Source: Frigidibacter sp. ROC022 (GTDB lineage Bacteria > Pseudomonadota > Alphaproteobacteria > Rhodobacterales > Rhodobacteraceae). From it: a stretch of 64,000 nt of DNA. Of the stretch, positions 60,716-64,000 are shown piece after piece. The translations under genes and the position numbers were made by a program. How positions within the stretch are numbered: position 1 is the first letter of the stretch; every line of letters starts with the position of its first letter. A model generated the notes under the pieces. That model saw only the letters and a list, made by a program, of their open reading frames with translations, was not told the DNA's origin and searched no databases. The stretch covers positions 992,001 to 1,056,000 of the forward strand of contig NZ_JANQDU010000001.1 of assembly GCF_024723735.1 (NCBI RefSeq), read 5' to 3'.

Positions 60716-62173
60716 ATGGCAGGCGTTGCGGCGATAATCGGGGGCGGGGTGATCGGCGCCGGCTGGGTGGCGCGGTTCCTGCTGATGGGCTGGGACGTCC
60801 GGGTTCATGACCCCGACCCCGAGGCGGCGCGCAAGCTGGCGGCGGTGCTCGACAATGCCCGCGCCTCGCTGCCCGGTCTGCTGGACGTGGCGCTGCCCGG
60901 CGAGGGGCGGCTGAGTCTGCATGAAACCCTGGCCGAGGCGGTCGCGGGGGCCGAGTGGATCGGCGAAAGCGTGCCCGAGCGACTGGAACTCAAGCACCGC
61001 ATCTATCGCGAGATCGAGGCGGCGGCGGACCCCGGGGCGATCATCGGCTCCTCGACCTCGGGCTTCAGACCCTCGCAGTTGCAGGAAGGCTCGGCGCGGC
61101 CGGGGCAGATCCTCGTCACCCATCCGTTCAATCCGGTCTATCTGCTGCCGCTGGTCGAACTGGTCGCCTCGCCCGCCAACCCGGCGGACGTGACCGACCG
61201 CGCCGCCCGGATCCTGACCGGGATCGGGATGCATCCCCTGAAGGTCGGGGCCGAGATCGACGGCCATATCGCCGACCGGCTGCTGGAAGCGGTCTGGCGC
61301 GAGGCGCTGTGGCTGGTGCGTGACGGGGTCGCCACCACGGAGGAGATCGACGACGCGATCCGCTATGGCTTCGGCCTGCGTTGGGCGCAGATGGGCCTGT
61401 TCGAGACCTACCGGGTCGCGGGGGGCGAGGCCGGGATGCGGCATTTCATTGCCCAGTTCGGCCCGGCGCTTTCCTGGCCCTGGACCAGGCTGACGGATGT
61501 GCCCGAGCTGGACGACGCGCTGGTCGAACGGATCGCCAGCCAGTCCGACGCCCAGTCGGGCGCCCGTTCGATCCGCGATCTGGAACGGATCCGCGATCAC
61601 AATCTGGTCGCCATTCTCCGCGGGCTGAAGGGCCAGAACTGGGGGGCAGGGCAACTGCTGAAGGCCCAGGATGAGCGGCTGCGCCCGGAACCGGGCGATC
61701 TGGGCCGGCCGATCGAAAGCCTGCGTCGCGCGGTGCCGCTCGACTGGACCGATTACAACGGCCACATGACCGAGGCGCGCTATCTGCATGCATTCGGCGA
61801 TGCCACCGACCGGATCATGCTGCTGATCGGTGTCGATCCGGCCTATCTGGCCCGCGGCGGCAGCTTCTTTACCGCCGAAACGCATATCCGCCATATCGAC
61901 GAGGTTCTGGCCGGGGCGATGATCCGGGTCGAGACGCTGGTGCTGGAGGGGCGGGGCAAGAAGATGCATCTGTTTCACCGGATGTTCGCCGAGGAACCCG
62001 GCGGCGACCGGCTGCTGGCGACCGGCGAGCACATGCTGATCCATGTCAGCCTGGAGACCCGCAAGGCCTGCGATCCCGAGCCGGAACTGGCGGCCCGGCT
62101 GGGGGCGATTGCCGAGGCGCACGCAAGGCTGCCGCGCCCCGACGGGGTGGGGCGCAGCGTCGGCCGGAAATAG
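60716..62173 (+). CDS. L-carnitine dehydrogenase fused to a hotdog thioesterase
   Basis: The 485-residue protein has a 3-hydroxyacyl-CoA-dehydrogenase-type NAD domain (AAIIGGGVIGAGWVARFLLM, ESVPERLELKHRIYREIE, GQILVTHPFNPVYLLPLVEL) over about residues 1-320. A C-terminal 4HBT-type thioesterase domain follows (VPLDWTDYNGHMTEARYLHA) to about 460. In rhizobial carnitine catabolism the same fusion oxidises carnitine to 3-dehydrocarnitine, and the thioesterase hydrolyses betainyl-CoA to glycine betaine. GGAGG is 5 nt upstream. Confidence 0.92.
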   Translation: MAGVAAIIGGGVIGAGWVARFLLMGWDVRVHDPDPEAARKLAAVLDNARASLPGLLDVALPGEGRLSLHETLAEAVAGAEWIGESVPERLELKHRIYREIEAAADPGAIIGSSTSGFRPSQLQEGSARPGQILVTHPFNPVYLLPLVELVASPANPADVTDRAARILTGIGMHPLKVGAEIDGHIADRLLEAVWREALWLVRDGVATTEEIDDAIRYGFGLRWAQMGLFETYRVAGGEAGMRHFIAQFGPALSWPWTRLTDVPELDDALVERIASQSDAQSGARSIRDLERIRDHNLVAILRGLKGQNWGAGQLLKAQDERLRPEPGDLGRPIESLRRAVPLDWTDYNGHMTEARYLHAFGDATDRIMLLIGVDPAYLARGGSFFTAETHIRHIDEVLAGAMIRVETLVLEGRGKKMHLFHRMFAEEPGGDRLLATGEHMLIHVSLETRKACDPEPELAARLGAIAEAHARLPRPDGVGRSVGRK

Positions 62174-62212
62174 TCAGCCATACCTCAGGGTCTTCAAAAC
62201 CGCCAAAAGCAC

Positions 62213-62222
62213 GGAATATTCC
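62213..62222. promoter_or_regulatory. Short perfect palindrome before the ABC exporter gene
   Basis: GGAATATTCC is the most AT-rich point of a 133-bp intergenic region with no gene. It shares the GAATATTC core with the dyad at 56877. No promoter could be placed with confidence. Confidence 0.25.
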
Positions 62223-62306
62223 ATAATCTGGACCGCCTGGCCTTGTAGTCTTGTGCCGGCCGGGCGAAGTCTCCGAACATCCTTTCATTCTGTCTGAGTC
62301 CTGAAC

Positions 62307-64000
62307 GTGGCCAGCCGCCCGACCCATGATGTGCCGACCCGCGAGGAATTGCTTCGTCGCACCGCCGCCGCGGGTTGGCGTGCCGGTCTGCGCACCATCT
62401 TCCGGGTGGTCCGGATCAATCTGAAGACGCCCCGGATGGTGGCCGTCGCGCTGATCTCGACCGTGATCGCGGCCTGGCTGCAACTGCTGATCCCGGTGCT
62501 GCTCGGCCGCGCCATCGACCAGACCCAGGTGCTGACCGCCGGCCCGTCCGAGGCCGAGGCGGCACGGCAGGCGTTGTGGTCGATCGCCGGGATGGTGCTG
62601 CTGGTGGCGGTGCTGCGGGGGCTTTTCACCACGGCGCAGAACTATTTCAGCGAGATGGTCGGTCATACCACCGGCTATCGGATGCGGCTGGCCTATTACC
62701 GCAAGATTCAGCAATTGAGCTTCGACTTTCACGATCAGGCCCATTCCGGCGACCTGATCACCCTGGGGCTGCTGGATCTGGACGGGGTGCGGATGTTCTT
62801 CTCGACCAGCCTGACCCGGATGGTTCTGCTGACCATGCTGATCGGGATCGGCGGCTACCGTCTGCTCTCGACCGATCTGGTGCTGGGGCTGACGGCGCTG
62901 AGCTTCGTGCCCTTCGTGGCCTGGCGGTCCTCGGTGACGCAGTTGCGGCTGCGCGGCACCTGGCTGGAACTGCAACAGCGGCTTTCGGTACTGAGCCGGG
63001 TGATGGAAGAGAACCTGGCCGGAATCCGGGTGGTCCGTGCCTTTACCGCGGCGCCCTATGAATTGCAGAAATTCGCCGTCGCGTCTGAGCGGGCGCTGGA
63101 CCTGTCGCACAAGCGGGTCGATCTCCGGGTCCGCAATACCAGTGCGATGAACCTGTCGTTCCTGATGGCGATGGGCCTGGTGCTCTGGGTCGGTGGCAAC
63201 AAGGTCCTGTCGGGCCAGATCACCGTCGGCACCCTGGCCGCCTTCCTGACCTTCATGACGATCCTGCAGATGCCGGTGCGCCAGCTGGGCCTGCTGGTCA
63301 ATTCGCTGGCGCGGACCTCGACCTGCGGGGCGCGGCTCTTCGCGATCCTCGATCTGGCTCCGACCATCGCCGACAAGCCCGGCGCCCCGGAGCTGGAGAT
63401 CACCAAGGGCGAGCTGCGCTTCGAGAATGTCGATTTCGCCTATGCCGGGGGCGGCCGTCCGGTGCTGTCGGGGATCAGCTTCTCGGCCCGGCGGGGCGAG
63501 ACCATCGGCCTGATCGGCCCGCCCGGCAGCGGCAAGACAACGATCGCGCATCTGATCCCCCGATTCTACGATGTCACGGCGGGGCGGATCACCATCGACG
63601 GGCAGGACATCCGCGATGTCACCGTCTCGTCGCTGCGCCATGCGGTGGCGGTGGTGCAGCAGGACGTCTTCCTGTTCACCACCAGTCTGGAAAACAACAT
63701 CGCCTATGGCGACCCCTGGGCGCAGGAAAGCCGGATCGCCAGCGCCAGCGCCTCGGCGCAGCTGCACCGCTATATTCAGGACCTGCCCGCCGGCTATCGG
63801 ACCGTTGTCGGCGAGCGGGGCGCCTCTCTGTCGGGCGGGCAGCGGCAACGGATGTCAATCGCGCGGACGCTGCTGCTGGACCCGGCGATCCTCGTCTTCG
63901 ACGATTCCACCGCCGCGGTCGATGCCAATACCGAGGGCCGGATCCGCGAGGCGATGCAGGAGAAGGCCGCCGGGCGCGTCACCATCATCGTCGCGCATCG
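62307..64000 (+). CDS. ABC transporter, permease-ATPase half-exporter (3'-truncated), degenerate Walker B
   Basis: The frame is open at the right edge, with 564 codons visible. Six membrane helices span about residues 40-320. The nucleotide-binding domain has Walker A GLIGPPGSGKTTIAHLI, a Q-loop in VVQQDVFLF, signature LSGGQRQRMSIARTLL and Walker B ILVFDDSTAAVD. The last ends in Asp where active sites have Glu, as in one half of heterodimeric exporters (BmrC/TM287-like). The H-loop HR is at the very edge. A partner half is expected next to it, outside the window. The start is GTG 62307. Confidence 0.93.
   Translation, partial: MASRPTHDVPTREELLRRTAAAGWRAGLRTIFRVVRINLKTPRMVAVALISTVIAAWLQLLIPVLLGRAIDQTQVLTAGPSEAEAARQALWSIAGMVLLVAVLRGLFTTAQNYFSEMVGHTTGYRMRLAYYRKIQQLSFDFHDQAHSGDLITLGLLDLDGVRMFFSTSLTRMVLLTMLIGIGGYRLLSTDLVLGLTALSFVPFVAWRSSVTQLRLRGTWLELQQRLSVLSRVMEENLAGIRVVRAFTAAPYELQKFAVASERALDLSHKRVDLRVRNTSAMNLSFLMAMGLVLWVGGNKVLSGQITVGTLAAFLTFMTILQMPVRQLGLLVNSLARTSTCGARLFAILDLAPTIADKPGAPELEITKGELRFENVDFAYAGGGRPVLSGISFSARRGETIGLIGPPGSGKTTIAHLIPRFYDVTAGRITIDGQDIRDVTVSSLRHAVAVVQQDVFLFTTSLENNIAYGDPWAQESRIASASASAQLHRYIQDLPAGYRTVVGERGASLSGGQRQRMSIARTLLLDPAILVFDDSTAAVDANTEGRIREAMQEKAAGRVTIIVAH

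Overview
The window is chromosomal DNA of a GC-rich alphaproteobacterium, almost certainly Rhodobacterales (Paracoccus/Rhodobacter/Rhodovulum-like). The evidence is a complete Rhodobacter capsulatus-type gene transfer agent (GTA) structural cluster followed by cysE, a PDH operon whose E1-beta carries its own lipoyl domain, a Hint-domain protein, a Tad pilus locus with Flp-type pilins, and a GC-hairpin + GGATATTT/GGAGTATTT intergenic repeat. I saw no CRISPR array, rRNA, insertion sequence or integrase.

Layout. 0-4.7 kb: NUDIX fusion protein (cut by the left edge), M20 amidohydrolase, glycosyltransferase-like protein, HNH endonuclease, small Hint protein. 4.9-9 kb: tRNA-Leu(UAG), trigger factor, a PQQ-type sugar dehydrogenase, and the rpsF-rpsR-rplI operon on the minus strand. 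9.4-16.2 kb: a small membrane protein, then fatty-acid synthesis (fabD, fabG, acpP, fabF) with mltG and two inserted genes (GNAT; unknown). 16.2-30.4 kb: GTA genes g1-g15, from terminases through head, tail and baseplate. 30.5-32.5 kb: cysE, a carboxymuconolactone-decarboxylase-like protein, a secreted unknown. 32.6-36.4 kb: pdhA-pdhB-pdhC on the minus strand, preceded by a perfect 22-bp palindrome. 36.5-52.8 kb: a Tad/Cpa locus, mostly on the minus strand, with four Flp pilin genes, flanked by an AAA+ ATPase, a polytopic membrane protein and a lytic transglycosylase. 52.8-58.5 kb: HAD-UbiA prenyltransferase, TerB-like protein, NAD-epimerase, orphan ImuA-like protein, DsrE-family protein, Tas-like aldo/keto reductase. 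58.6-62.2 kb: a carnitine-degradation set (BKACE enzyme plus carnitine dehydrogenase/thioesterase) enclosing three small envelope-protein genes. 62.3 kb to the right edge: an ABC exporter subunit, 3'-truncated.

How parts work together. The GTA genes overlap end to start over most of their length and should make a small tailed particle that packages host DNA. Two terminator-like hairpins sit inside this unit, one between its putative promoter and g1 and one between g2 and g3. A nested dyad lies just upstream of the promoter. This arrangement would suit control by activation plus antitermination. The Tad genes would build an adhesive Flp pilus. The locus has no TadE/F/G minor pilins, and three of its four pilin genes are almost identical.

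No wholly new system is obvious. The points most worth following are GTA control, the pilin gene amplification, the pdhA palindrome, the catalytically dead Hint protein, and the unknown envelope genes inside the carnitine operon.
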